From assembly GCF_042653765.1 (NCBI RefSeq), contig NZ_JBHSEZ010000004.1, positions 364,089 through 428,088 of the forward strand: a stretch of 64,000 nucleotides of DNA, written 5' to 3'. This DNA comes from Castellaniella denitrificans (GTDB lineage: Bacteria; Pseudomonadota; Gammaproteobacteria; Burkholderiales; Burkholderiaceae_B). Of this stretch, positions 16,308 to 25,328 are shown one piece after another. Numbering within the stretch: position 1 is the stretch's first letter; the number at the start of each line of letters is the position of its first letter. The position numbers were made by a program, and so were the translations under genes. The notes below the pieces were generated by a model, which was not told the origin of the DNA, searched no databases, and saw nothing but the letters and a program-made list of their open reading frames with translations.

Positions 16308-17317
16308 GGCCGCAATACCTCGTAATCGACGCCCGCCGCCTCCAGCGCGGGAATGAGCGCATCCAGGCCCTCCCCGGCCCCTTCGGCCGCCACGACCAGT
16401 TGGCCGTAGGGCGTGTCCTTGATCCGCCCAACGGAGCCCTGCAGGATGCTCAGGTCCAGCCCCAGGTCGCGGCTCAGGCGGCTCAGCAGCGGGCTGGCCG
16501 TGTTGTCGCCCCGGAAGCTCAGGCGCAGCAGGCGGCCCGGCACGCCCTGCGCCAGGGTCCGCCAGCCCTCGCCGCCGTCCAGGCCGCTTTCGGACAGCAG
16601 CGCGCGCGTCGCGTCGTGGCGCGGATGCAGGAAGACTTCCAGCACCTGGCCGGTCTCGACGATGCGGCCGCCCTCGATCACCGCCACCCGGTCGCAGACC
16701 GCCCGGATCACGTCCATGCCGTGCGTGATCAGCACGATGGTCAGCCCCAGGCGCTGGTTGATGTCGCCCAGCAGGCGCAGGATGGATTGGGTGGTTTCCG
16801 GATCCAGCGCCGAGGTCGCCTCGTCGCACAGCAGCAGGCGCGGCTTGCTGGCGAGCGCGCGGGCGATACCCACGCGCTGCTGCTGGCCGCCGGACAGCTG
16901 CCCCGGGTATTTGTGCGCCTGGTCGGCCAGGCCGACCAGGTTCAGGACTTCGCGGGCGCGGGCCTCGCGGTCGGCGCGCGGCAGGCCCGACAGGCGCAGC
17001 GGAAAGCACACGTTGTCCATCACCGTGCGCGAGCGCAGCAGGTTGAAGTGCTGGAACACCATGCCCACCGAGCGCCGGTATTCGCGCAGCTGGGCGTCGG
17101 AGAACGCCGTGATGTCGCGCCCGTCCACCCGCACGCTGCCCTCGGTGGGGCGCTCCAGCAGGTTGAGCATGCGGATCAGGGTGCTCTTGCCCGCGCCCGA
17201 ACGGCCGATGATGCCGAAGACCTCGCCCTCGCGGATGTTCAGGTTGACGTCGACGAGCGCGTTCACCGCCCGGCCGGCGGATTCGTACGTCTTACGGATG
17301 TTCTCGAGATCGATCAA
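16304..17317 (-). CDS. metN: Methionine ABC transporter ATPase MetN
   Basis: A 337-residue ATPase. Walker A is GRSGAGKST, the signature LSGGQQQR and Walker B RLLLCDEATSALDPE. A C-terminal NIL domain (about residues 265-337) is the regulatory methionine-sensing domain of this family. The apparent start is TTG at 17317 (reading MIDLENIRKTYE); no ATG or GTG lies in frame close by and the ribosome site is weak. First gene of metNIQ. I see no SAM-riboswitch fold in the 177-base upstream gap, so control may be by a protein repressor. Confidence 0.92.
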   Translation of the reverse strand: MIDLENIRKTYESAGRAVNALVDVNLNIREGEVFGIIGRSGAGKSTLIRMLNLLERPTEGSVRVDGRDITAFSDAQLREYRRSVGMVFQHFNLLRSRTVMDNVCFPLRLSGLPRADREARAREVLNLVGLADQAHKYPGQLSGGQQQRVGIARALASKPRLLLCDEATSALDPETTQSILRLLGDINQRLGLTIVLITHGMDVIRAVCDRVAVIEGGRIVETGQVLEVFLHPRHDATRALLSESGLDGGEGWRTLAQGVPGRLLRLSFRGDNTASPLLSRLSRDLGLDLSILQGSVGRIKDTPYGQLVVAAEGAGEGLDALIPALEAAGVDYEVLRP

Positions 17318-17494
17318 GATACGTGGCCACTGGAAAATGCATCCCGGATCAACGGAATGCGAAACAGGAATTTACCATGCGGATTTGACGGGTTATTCCG
17401 ATAGCATATTACTCAGAATTATGAAAACGCCCTCGTGCCAGGGGTACGCTAGAATCCCGGCATCCCCACCGCACCCTGCCCCCGAAGGGATCGC

Positions 17495-19033
17495 ATGCCA
17501 CGAGACGAGCCGTCCGAAGTCCTGGCCTTCCTGGCCGAACACCTGCGCGCCCCCGGCGCCGAGGCCCCCGAAACCATCCAGACGCACATTTCCATCCTGT
17601 TGCTGGGCCGCGACCGGGTCTACAAGCTCAAGCGCGCGATCCGGCTGCCCTACCTGGATTTTTCCACTCCCGGCCTGCGCCTGGACGCCTGCCGCCAGGA
17701 AGTGGCGCTCAACCGGCGCACGGCCCCGGCGCTGTACCTGGGCGCGCGGCGCATCACCCGCGAAGCCGGCGGCGCGCTCGCGTTCGACGGCCTGGGCGAA
17801 CTGGTGGACGCCGTGGTCGAAATGCGGCGCTTCGCCGAGGACACCCTGTTCACCCGGCTGGCGCAGGATGGCCGCCTGGACCGCCCGCTGCTGACCGCCC
17901 TGGCCCGCAACATCGCCGCCTTCCACGCAAGGGCAGAACGCGCGTCCGGCCATGACGGCGCGCGGCGCATCCTCGACGTGCTCGAACTCAACGAACAATG
18001 CCCGGACATGGTCCCCGCGTTCGGCGCCGAAGCCGTGGGCGCGCTGCGCACCGCGCTGCGCGAGTCCTGGGCGCGGCACGCGCCGCTGCTCGACGACCGG
18101 GCCCGCGCCGGCAAGGTCCGCCGCTGCCACGGCGACCTGCACCTGCGCAATCTCTGCCTGATCGACGGCCAGCCCACCCTCTTCGACTGCATCGAATTCA
18201 ATGAGTCGATCGCGACGATCGACGTCCTCTACGACCTGGCCTTCCTGCTCATGGACCTGTGGCAGGCGGGCCTGCGGGCCGAGGCGAACTGGGTGATGAA
18301 CCGCTACATGGACGAGAGCGGCGACACCGGCGGCCTGCCGCTGCTGCCCTTCTTCATGGCGCTGCGCGCTTCGATCCGCGCGCAGGTCCTGTCCACCCAG
18401 GCGGCGATGCCGGGCGCGGCGCAGGACATCGTCCCGCAGGCCCGCGCGTACCTGGACCTGGCCATGGCGCTGCTGCGGCCGGTCCCGGCGCGGCTGCTGG
18501 CCATCGGCGGCCTGAGCGGCTCGGGAAAATCCACGGTGGCCGCGGCCATCGCGCACCGCGTCGGCGCCGCCCCGGGCGCCCGGATCGTGGCCAGCGACCG
18601 CATCCGCAAGCGCATCGCGGGCGTACCGGCCGAAACAGCCCTGCCGCCCGACAGCTACACGCGGGAATCGTCCGACCGCGTCTACGCCGCGCTGGAGGCG
18701 GAAGCGGCCCGCACGCTCGCCCTGGGCCACGCATGCATCGCCGACGCCGTGTTTTCCCGGCAGGACGAACGCCGGGACATCGAACGCCGCGCCGCCGAGG
18801 CCGGCGCGCCCTTCCTGGGCGTCTGGCTGGAAGCCGACCCCGGCACGCTGGTCGCGCGCGTGCGCGAACGCAGGAACGACCCGTCCGACGCCACCGCGGA
18901 CGTGGTGCTCGCCCAGGTCGAGCGGCATACCCGCCCCCGGGGCTGGCTCGCGGTTCAGGCCGGAAAGGACGCCGCGGCGACGGAGGCCGCGGTGCTGTCG
19001 GCGGCGGGCATCGCCCCCGACGCCGGATGCTGA
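17495..19033 (+). CDS. Fusion of APH-like kinase domain and P-loop (AAA_33) kinase
   Basis: A 512-residue two-domain protein. The N-terminal part (about 1-320) has an aminoglycoside-phosphotransferase-like fold with the Brenner loop HGDLHLRN (212-219) and a metal-binding Asp in FDCIEF (D231). The C-terminal part (about 335-512) is a P-loop kinase with Walker A GGLSGSGKST (K345), resembling gluconate-kinase and zeta-toxin type domains. Proteins of this architecture (COG2187 plus COG0645) are common in proteobacteria, but I know of no settled substrate. ATG at 17495 follows AAGGGA. It stands alone between the met operon (divergent) and tRNA-Lys (opposite strand). Confidence 0.85.
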   Translation: MPRDEPSEVLAFLAEHLRAPGAEAPETIQTHISILLLGRDRVYKLKRAIRLPYLDFSTPGLRLDACRQEVALNRRTAPALYLGARRITREAGGALAFDGLGELVDAVVEMRRFAEDTLFTRLAQDGRLDRPLLTALARNIAAFHARAERASGHDGARRILDVLELNEQCPDMVPAFGAEAVGALRTALRESWARHAPLLDDRARAGKVRRCHGDLHLRNLCLIDGQPTLFDCIEFNESIATIDVLYDLAFLLMDLWQAGLRAEANWVMNRYMDESGDTGGLPLLPFFMALRASIRAQVLSTQAAMPGAAQDIVPQARAYLDLAMALLRPVPARLLAIGGLSGSGKSTVAAAIAHRVGAAPGARIVASDRIRKRIAGVPAETALPPDSYTRESSDRVYAALEAEAARTLALGHACIADAVFSRQDERRDIERRAAEAGAPFLGVWLEADPGTLVARVRERRNDPSDATADVVLAQVERHTRPRGWLAVQAGKDAAATEAAVLSAAGIAPDAGC

Positions 19034-19201
19034 TCCGGCCCGGGGCCCGATCCGCCGGCTGAAGACGGTTCGCGCGGCCATCCGGGCGAATGCGCGGAAA
19101 TACGTATTCACGGACCCGGACTCCGATCGCACAATGACACCATCGCACCAGGCGACGGCGGCCGCTTTTTTCCAGCCGCAGCCGCGCCCGGAAAGCGCGA
19201 C

Positions 19202-19219
19202 GCCTCCCGGAAGGGAGGC
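19202..19219 (-). other. Stem-loop downstream of tRNA-Lys
   Basis: GCCTCCC-GGAA-GGGAGGC forms a seven-base-pair stem 29 bases beyond the tRNA 3' end. No clear T-run follows on the minus strand, so termination is only possible. Confidence 0.4.
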
Positions 19220-19248
19220 GCCAGTTGCCTGATTCACTTGGAAAATTC

Positions 19249-19324
19249 TGGTGGGTCGTGCGCGGCTCGAACGCGCGACCAACGGATTAAAAGTCCGGTG
19301 CTCTACCGACTGAGCTAACGACCC
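19249..19324 (-). tRNA. tRNA-Lys (anticodon UUU)
   Basis: The minus strand folds into a full 76-base cloverleaf: acceptor GGGTCGT/ACGACCC, D-arm GCTCAGTCGGTAGAGC, anticodon loop CTTTTAA with TTT, T-arm with GTTCGAGCC, and an encoded 3' CCA (19249-19251). The 359-base gap between the flanking protein genes (19034-19392) holds this tRNA and the nearby stem-loop; nothing else was recognised there. Confidence 0.97.
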
Positions 19325-19392
19325 ACGAAGCCTTATATTTTGACATTGCATCAATATAGCGTCAAGCGTCCGGAGACCACGAGAGACCATCC

Positions 19393-20193
19393 ATGCCCGA
19401 CCCGACCGTCCGCCCGCCCCTGCGGCTGCACATCCTGTCCGACCTGCATCTCAGCCAGCAAGGCCTGGAACTGCCCGACGTCGAGGCGGACATCACCATC
19501 CTCGCCGGCGACATCGCCCGGCCCCGGGCGGCCATGGACTGGGCCGGCCGGATCCCCCGCCCCGTGCTGTACGTGCCGGGCAACCACGAGTTCTACGGCG
19601 GCACCATTCCCGCCGTGCGCGCGGAACTGGCCGAACAGGCGCGAGCCCACGGCATCCAGCTGCTGGACCAGCGGGCCGTGGTGATCGACGGCGTGCGCTT
19701 CCTGGGCGCCACCCTGTGGACGGATTTCGAGCTGTTCGGCGCCGAGCTGCGCGACCTGGCCATGGAGCGCACGGCGGAGTTCATGCGCGACTTCCAGGTC
19801 ATCGGCAACGGCGACGGTTCACGCTTCACGCCCCGGGACGCCGCCACGCTGTTCCGTGAACAGTACGACTGGCTGGACGCCCAGCTGGACACGCCCCACC
19901 CCGGACCGACGGTGGTCGTCACCCATCACGCGCCCAACATGCGCAGCGTGCATCCGCGCTTCGCCGAGTCCCTGATCAGCGCGGGCTTCGTGTCCGAATG
20001 CGCCAGTCTGCTGGGCCGGGCCGACCTCTGGATCCACGGCCACACGCACGACAGCTTCGACTACGCGGTGTACGGCGCCCGGGTCATCTGCAACCCGCGC
20101 GGCTACTGCCGTGACGGAACGAACGAGAACCCGGACTTCGACCCGGGCCTGTGCGTCGGCGTGCCCCGCCGCGCCGAGGCCCTGCGGGCGTAG
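19393..20193 (+). CDS. Calcineurin-like metallophosphoesterase
   Basis: A 266-residue soluble protein with all metal-binding blocks of the superfamily: SDLHL (D17, H19), GD (39-40), GNHE (63-66), THHAP, and HGHTH near residue 217. No signal peptide. Substrate unknown; relatives act on diverse phosphodiesters. It starts 68 bases beyond the divergent tRNA-Lys gene and converges on the GH31-like gene with a 10-base gap. Confidence 0.85.
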   Translation: MPDPTVRPPLRLHILSDLHLSQQGLELPDVEADITILAGDIARPRAAMDWAGRIPRPVLYVPGNHEFYGGTIPAVRAELAEQARAHGIQLLDQRAVVIDGVRFLGATLWTDFELFGAELRDLAMERTAEFMRDFQVIGNGDGSRFTPRDAATLFREQYDWLDAQLDTPHPGPTVVVTHHAPNMRSVHPRFAESLISAGFVSECASLLGRADLWIHGHTHDSFDYAVYGARVICNPRGYCRDGTNENPDFDPGLCVGVPRRAEALRA

Positions 20194-20203
20194 GCTCGCG
20201 CCC

Positions 20204-22390
20204 CTACCTCGCGCGGGAAATCCGCACCTCGGCCCCGCGGCGCTTGACCTCCAGGCCCTCGGACGGCAGGATGCGCAGGCCTTCCAGGCCCTTGATGTAG
20301 CTGGAGCCCTGCATCTGCATGACGCGGATCTTGTTGCGCATGACCACCGGATTGTGCTCCGGCATGCCGAACATCCAGACCTCTTCCAGGATCCGGGCCG
20401 AATTGATCTCGCCGGTGTGCTGGGCGGCGGGCCCCAGGCACAGCATGTGGCCCTCGCGGCCGAACACCGGCAGCGTGTCCAGGCCCGGGCGCACCGTCCA
20501 GCGGGTGCCGCCTTCGTAGCGCCAGCCCGTGTTCAGGTCCCACCAGGCGTCGCCCCTGGGCAGATAGACCTCGGTCGCTCCGCCGGGCCGCATCACGGGC
20601 GCCACCAGCAGCGCCGGCCCCAGCAGATACTGCGTGTCCCAGGCGTGCGCGTCGGGGTCGGCGGGATAGGCCTGGGCCATCGACCGCTGCACCGGCAGGC
20701 CGGTGCGCACGGCGTCGTCGATGATGCCGGCCACGTAGGGCAGCAGGCGGTAGCGCCACTGCAGCCAGTGCGCGACCAGGGCGCGCGTGTCGGCGTCGAA
20801 GGCGTCCGGCATCAGCGCCGGCAGCCCCTGGAAGCTGAAATTGGCCGAAAACACGCCCATCGCCAGCCAGCGCAGATAGAGCTCGGGCGTCATGGCGCCG
20901 GCCGGGCGTTCGGCATTGCCCAGGCGATGGGTCTGCACCGCCACGCCGCTGTTGCCGACCGACAGGGCGGCCCGCAACGTCGCCGCATAGCCGTTCCAGT
21001 CGTTGTCCACGGCCGGGCCCTGCTGCCAGGCGAAGCGCTGCACGCCAGGAAACAGGTCGCGGCTGAGCATGACGCCTTCCTGGGGCGTGCGCGGGCCGGC
21101 GACGGCATCGAACAGGGCGCGGCGCGCCAGATGGGGATAGGCCGTGCGCAGCACCGCGCCGGTTTCTCCGCCCCGGGCCTCGACCCCGTCGGGCAGGGCG
21201 AACTGCGCCTGGCAGACCGGCGCGCCCAGGCCGTCTTCCACGGCCTGCAGGTGGCGCTCGGTCCACAGGCGGGCCGCGTCCCGGTGCGTCAGGTCCAGCA
21301 GCCCGAAAGGCCGCCCGCCGGAAGCCGCCGTGCCGGGACAGACCCAGGGGTCGCCTTCGGCGTCGCACAGCAGCCAGCCCCGGTCCGCCCATTCCTCGAA
21401 CAACGGCGTGCCGTGCAGGACGCCGGGGATGCAGGGGCCCGCTAGGTGGATGTCGAGCGCGGTCGCCGCCGCCGCGAAGCCGCGCCAGTCGGAGACGCGG
21501 TCGGACCATTCGAAGACCGGCTTGTCGGCCTGGAAGCCCAGGATGGCCGGCTCGGCCAGCATCAGCGCGTCGAGCGCCATGCCCTGGCCGCGCAGGCTGC
21601 GGACCTGCTGCAGGCTGGACTCGGCCGACTGGCCCGGCGCCTGGTCCAGCCAGACCCCCATGGGCCAGAGATTGGGCTGGCCGGCGCGCCCGGTGAGCGC
21701 CGTGTACTGATTGAGGATTTCGGACGGATCCCCGACGAACAGGAACAGGTCCAGGCCCGCGCCCCGCGCCCGGACGGCATAGGCGCCGTCGGCCCGCAGA
21801 TCGTGCTCCACGCGGTCCAGCGTACTGACGTGCGCGCCCCAGCCGCGCGGGCTCCAGGCCAGCGGCAGGCCGCGGTCCTCCGGCGCGTCGGACACCAGGC
21901 GCGCGCCCCGGCGATCCAGATCGCCCAGGGATTCGCCCAGGCCGTACAGGCCTTCGTCGGGCTCCAGCGCCCAATCGAGCGACCAGGCGGCGTCATCGCC
22001 GTCGCCGGAAGGCCGGACTGGCAGGCGGGCCCGGGCCACGCACAGGCCGCCCCGGGACAGCCGCAGGCTGGAATCGGGGCCGCCGACCTCCAGGCCGGCC
22101 TCGCCCTGGGTCAGGCGCCAGCCGCCCGTTTCCAGGGCCTGGCATTCCATTTCCCCGACGGGTTCCTGGCGGGCCAGCAGCATGTCGGCCTGGCGCTGCG
22201 CGCGCAGCGTGGGCTTGCCGGGTTCCAGCCAGGCGCGCGGCCCGCAGCGCAACCGGAACACGCCGGGCGCATGGGCCTCGATCCGAAGGCGCCATTCATC
22301 GGCATGAAGCGCCCATTCGACGCACGAAGGCGTCACGACGACCGGGCCGGTCTCGAAAACTTGGTCCGCCAATTCGATGGTGGGCGACAC
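20204..22390 (-). CDS. Glycoside hydrolase family 31-like protein, catalytic residues apparently lost
   Basis: A 728-residue protein aligning along its length with YicI-type GH31 alpha-glycosidases. It has an N-terminal beta-sandwich, a barrel entry LNQYTALTGRAGQP, C-terminal QWRYRLLPYVAGI and LLGPALLVAPVMRPGG, and a distal beta domain. At the nucleophile position, where YicI has KTDFGE, this protein reads around VCQAQFALPDG (about residue 394). The acid/base segment (GGD in YicI) reads QQGPAVDNDW (about 456-465). Both catalytic Asp seem replaced, so binding or a different chemistry is more likely than hydrolysis. GTG at 22390 is preferred because GAGGA lies seven bases upstream; an in-frame TTG at 22420 is the alternative. 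No signal peptide. Confidence 0.75.
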   Translation of the reverse strand: MSPTIELADQVFETGPVVVTPSCVEWALHADEWRLRIEAHAPGVFRLRCGPRAWLEPGKPTLRAQRQADMLLARQEPVGEMECQALETGGWRLTQGEAGLEVGGPDSSLRLSRGGLCVARARLPVRPSGDGDDAAWSLDWALEPDEGLYGLGESLGDLDRRGARLVSDAPEDRGLPLAWSPRGWGAHVSTLDRVEHDLRADGAYAVRARGAGLDLFLFVGDPSEILNQYTALTGRAGQPNLWPMGVWLDQAPGQSAESSLQQVRSLRGQGMALDALMLAEPAILGFQADKPVFEWSDRVSDWRGFAAAATALDIHLAGPCIPGVLHGTPLFEEWADRGWLLCDAEGDPWVCPGTAASGGRPFGLLDLTHRDAARLWTERHLQAVEDGLGAPVCQAQFALPDGVEARGGETGAVLRTAYPHLARRALFDAVAGPRTPQEGVMLSRDLFPGVQRFAWQQGPAVDNDWNGYAATLRAALSVGNSGVAVQTHRLGNAERPAGAMTPELYLRWLAMGVFSANFSFQGLPALMPDAFDADTRALVAHWLQWRYRLLPYVAGIIDDAVRTGLPVQRSMAQAYPADPDAHAWDTQYLLGPALLVAPVMRPGGATEVYLPRGDAWWDLNTGWRYEGGTRWTVRPGLDTLPVFGREGHMLCLGPAAQHTGEINSARILEEVWMFGMPEHNPVVMRNKIRVMQMQGSSYIKGLEGLRILPSEGLEVKRRGAEVRISRAR

Positions 22391-22466
22391 AGCGTGATCC
22401 TCTGGGCACTTGCCTTGCAAAAGACGTTATTCTGACGGATTTGCGCCATAAAATAAAATCCCGAGA

Positions 22467-24326
22467 TCAGCGCGGGCCGATACGCCCGACCAGCTCGCGC
22501 TCGGCGGGCACCGGTTCGCCATCCAGCGACGCGCCGATCAGGTCTCCCGCCAGGGCGGACCAGCTCAGGCCGCGCGACCCGTAGGCGCAGGCCAGCCACA
22601 GGCCCGGCCGATCCGGCACCGCCCCGATCAGGGGCAGATGGTCGCGCGAGGCGGCCCGCCAGCCGGCCCACCCGACGGCCGCGCCGCGCCCCAGCCAGGG
22701 GATGTCTCGCGCCTCGACCCAGTCCCGCACGCGCGCCAGGATGTCCTGGTGGCCGGCCTCGTCCGCGACGGCCTCGGCCGCATCGGGCCGGTAGGTGCTG
22801 CCGGCCACGCCCCAGCCGTCCCGGGGCGGCAGGCAGTAGCCGCGTCCCGACAGGACGCAGCGCGGCACGGAGGACTCACCCGAGGGATACAGGCTGACCT
22901 GGCCGGCGAGGGGCGCGAGGCCGGACAGGACGGGCAGGCGCTCGACCGGAGCCACGCCGGCCAGCAGCGCGCGCGCATGCAGGGCGTTGGCCAGCACGAC
23001 CTGGTCCGCCCGTCCCAGTTCCCGCCCGTCGGCGGCCCGCAGCGACCAGCCGCCGCCATCCGCCGGGGCCAGCGTCCCGACGGCGGCGGCGCGGCGCGTC
23101 ACGCCCGGCAGGCCCAGCAAGGCGGCGATCAGTTCGCCCGGGCACACCCGCAAGGCGCCGGGAAACCAGAGGCCGCCCCAGGGCACCCCGACCCCGGCCC
23201 GCAGGCCCGCCTGCGCGGGATCGAGCCAGCGCACCCAGACTTCGGGAAAGCCCAGGCGCGCCAGCGCCCGGCGCTGCAGGTCCGCCTGCGTCTCCGACTG
23301 CGCGCAGACCAGCGCGCCGCAGGCCTGCGGCCGCGCCGGCTCGTCCAGTTCCAGCCAGCGGGCGCGCGCCCGGGCCAGGCCGGCACGGCTCAGGCGCGAG
23401 CGCGTGTCGTCGTCCGGGCTGAGCGCGGGCACCAGGGCGGCCGCGCCCCGGCGGCGCAGGGCCGGGTCGACGTCCAGGGCGCACAGCGGGTCCCAGACCT
23501 CGACCTCGTGGCCCCGTCCGGCCAGGGCCTGGGCCACCCCGGCGCCCGCCAGGCCGCCGCCCACCACCGCCACCCGGAGGCGCGCCGACCCGGGCGGCGC
23601 GGCGCCCAGGCCGGGACGCAGGACGGCCACCGTCATGTCGCGCTTGCCGGCGATGCCGGGAACCTTGTCGACCAGGAACCCGGCGTCGCGCAGGTCGCGC
23701 CGCACCTGCCCGGCCGCGCACCAGGTGGCGGCCGTGGCCCCGGCCACCGCCAGGCGCCGCAACTGGCCGAAGACGGCGGGCGACCACATGTCGGGATTGA
23801 CCCGGGGCGCGAAGCCGTCCAGGAAGAAGGCGTCGACGCGCGCCTGCGCCTGGCGCGCCAGGCGGCGGATGTCGCCGAACAGCAGGGTCAGGGTAACCCG
23901 CCCGCCCTGCAGTTCCAGCCGATGGATGCCCGGCAGCAGGTCGGGCCAGCGTCCAGCCAGCTCGCGGGCCAGGACCTGGTGGTCATCCGGCAGCCGGCGC
24001 CAGGCCCGCACCAGGTCCTCCGCGGCGAAGGGGTGCGCCTCGAACGCCAGATAATGCAGCCGGCCGCTGCGCCCGGGATCGTCCAGCCAGGCCCGCCAGG
24101 CGGCCAGGAAGTTGTGCCCCAGGCCGAAGCCGGTCTCGGCAATCGTGAACGCCGCCCGCCCGCGCCAGCGCCCGGGCAAGCCGTTGCCCCCCAGGAAGAC
24201 GTGCCGCGCCTGGGGCAGCGCCCCGGCGTCGCCGTGGTAGACGTCGCCGTATTCCCGGCTGAACGGCACGCCCCGGGCATCCTCGTGCCACGAGGCGGGT
24301 TGCAGAATTTGATGCGAGTCCGACAT
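22467..24326 (-). CDS. mnmC: Bifunctional tRNA-modifying protein MnmC
   Basis: A 619-residue fusion acting at the wobble uridine (mnm5s2U34) of tRNAs such as tRNA-Lys(UUU). The N-terminal part (about 1-235) is the SAM-dependent methyltransferase (FGLGHNFLAAW, DAFFLDGFAPRVNPDMWSP). The C-terminal part (about 250-619) is the FAD-dependent oxidase that removes the carboxymethyl group (VAVVGGGLAGAGVAQAL, then a closing ACAYGSRGLSWSALAG). E. coli MnmC is 668 residues. It is transcribed divergently from the suhB-like gene across a 96-base gap. Confidence 0.93.
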   Translation of the reverse strand: MSDSHQILQPASWHEDARGVPFSREYGDVYHGDAGALPQARHVFLGGNGLPGRWRGRAAFTIAETGFGLGHNFLAAWRAWLDDPGRSGRLHYLAFEAHPFAAEDLVRAWRRLPDDHQVLARELAGRWPDLLPGIHRLELQGGRVTLTLLFGDIRRLARQAQARVDAFFLDGFAPRVNPDMWSPAVFGQLRRLAVAGATAATWCAAGQVRRDLRDAGFLVDKVPGIAGKRDMTVAVLRPGLGAAPPGSARLRVAVVGGGLAGAGVAQALAGRGHEVEVWDPLCALDVDPALRRRGAAALVPALSPDDDTRSRLSRAGLARARARWLELDEPARPQACGALVCAQSETQADLQRRALARLGFPEVWVRWLDPAQAGLRAGVGVPWGGLWFPGALRVCPGELIAALLGLPGVTRRAAAVGTLAPADGGGWSLRAADGRELGRADQVVLANALHARALLAGVAPVERLPVLSGLAPLAGQVSLYPSGESSVPRCVLSGRGYCLPPRDGWGVAGSTYRPDAAEAVADEAGHQDILARVRDWVEARDIPWLGRGAAVGWAGWRAASRDHLPLIGAVPDRPGLWLACAYGSRGLSWSALAGDLIGASLDGEPVPAERELVGRIGPR

Positions 24327-24422
24327 GCGGGGACACTCGTCCTATGGTCACGTACAATGGGATGAACACGCCACGCGGGCCGGCTGGCGGCCTCGCGGGC
24401 GCATCACGGGAATCAGCGCGTC

Positions 24423-25274
24423 ATGTCCAGTTCGCACTTCCTGTCGGCAGACTGCCTGGATGCCGCCGTCACGGCGGCGCACGCCGCAGCCGCCATTCTA
24501 CAAACCCACGCCCTGCACCGCGCGGACCTGGTGGTCGACCACAAGATGCGCAACGACCTGGTATCCCAGGCCGACCGCGAAGCCGAGCAGGCCATCATCG
24601 ACATCCTGCGCGCCCGCACCCCGGAAATCGGGATCATCGCCGAAGAATCCGGCGGCCGGCCGGGTACCCAGGCGACCTGGTGCATCGACCCGCTGGACGG
24701 CACCACCAACTTCATCAGCGGCATCCCCCACTACGCCGTCTCGATCGCCCTGATCGGCCATGCGGGCTGCCGCCCGGACGGCCGCGACCCGCTGCCCCAG
24801 GACACGCCGCTGATCGGCGTGGTCTACGACCCGAACCGGGAAGAGCTGTTCTCCTCGCTGCACGGCCTGGGCGCCTGGCTCAACGGCCGCCGCATCCAGT
24901 GCTCTTCCACGCAGACGCTGGAACAGGCGGTGCTGGCCACGGGCTTCCCCTTCCGCGACTTTTCCTTCGAATCCCGCTACATGCCGACCCTGCGCGACGC
25001 CACCCATGCCACCCGGGGCATCCGCCGCATGGGCTCGGCGGCCCTGGACCTGGCCTGGACGGCCTGCGGGCGCTACGATGGCTACTGGGAAATGGGCCTG
25101 GCGCCCTGGGACGTGGCCGCCGGCACGGCGCTGGTCCGCGCGGCGGGCGGCGTCTGCGAGGACATCCGCCACCAGGAACCCTGGCCCGAAGGCGGCTACG
25201 TCTACGCCGCCAACCCGCACATCGCCGCCGCGCTGGACGGGCTGGTCAACCGGCGCGCCAAGGGGGCGTCATGA
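24423..25274 (+). CDS. suhB: Inositol monophosphatase family protein (SuhB-like)
   Basis: A 283-residue Mg-dependent, Li-sensitive type phosphatase. Metal ligands are in EESGG (E74, E75) and DPLDGTTNF (D89, D92). The late motif WEMGLAPWDVAAG carries the last Asp. SuhB proteins hydrolyse inositol phosphates and also act in rRNA antitermination in E. coli. Whether this one has the second role cannot be read from sequence. The protein carries a short extra loop around residues 118-128 (CRPDGRDPLPQ). The ribosome-binding site is weak. Confidence 0.88.
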   Translation: MSSSHFLSADCLDAAVTAAHAAAAILQTHALHRADLVVDHKMRNDLVSQADREAEQAIIDILRARTPEIGIIAEESGGRPGTQATWCIDPLDGTTNFISGIPHYAVSIALIGHAGCRPDGRDPLPQDTPLIGVVYDPNREELFSSLHGLGAWLNGRRIQCSSTQTLEQAVLATGFPFRDFSFESRYMPTLRDATHATRGIRRMGSAALDLAWTACGRYDGYWEMGLAPWDVAAGTALVRAAGGVCEDIRHQEPWPEGGYVYAANPHIAAALDGLVNRRAKGAS

Positions 25275-25328
25275 GCGCGGGAGACCATGCCGCGCCACAG
25301 GGGGCGGCACCATGACAAAGGGGGCACC

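Noticed and set aside
17318..17494. SAM riboswitch upstream of metN
   Set aside because: I looked for the paired arms and conserved cores of SAM-type aptamers and saw none; only AT-rich promoter-like sequence is present.
20204..22420. TTG at 22420 as start of the GH31-like gene
   Set aside because: It lacks a ribosome-binding site, while GTG at 22390 has GAGGA at seven bases.
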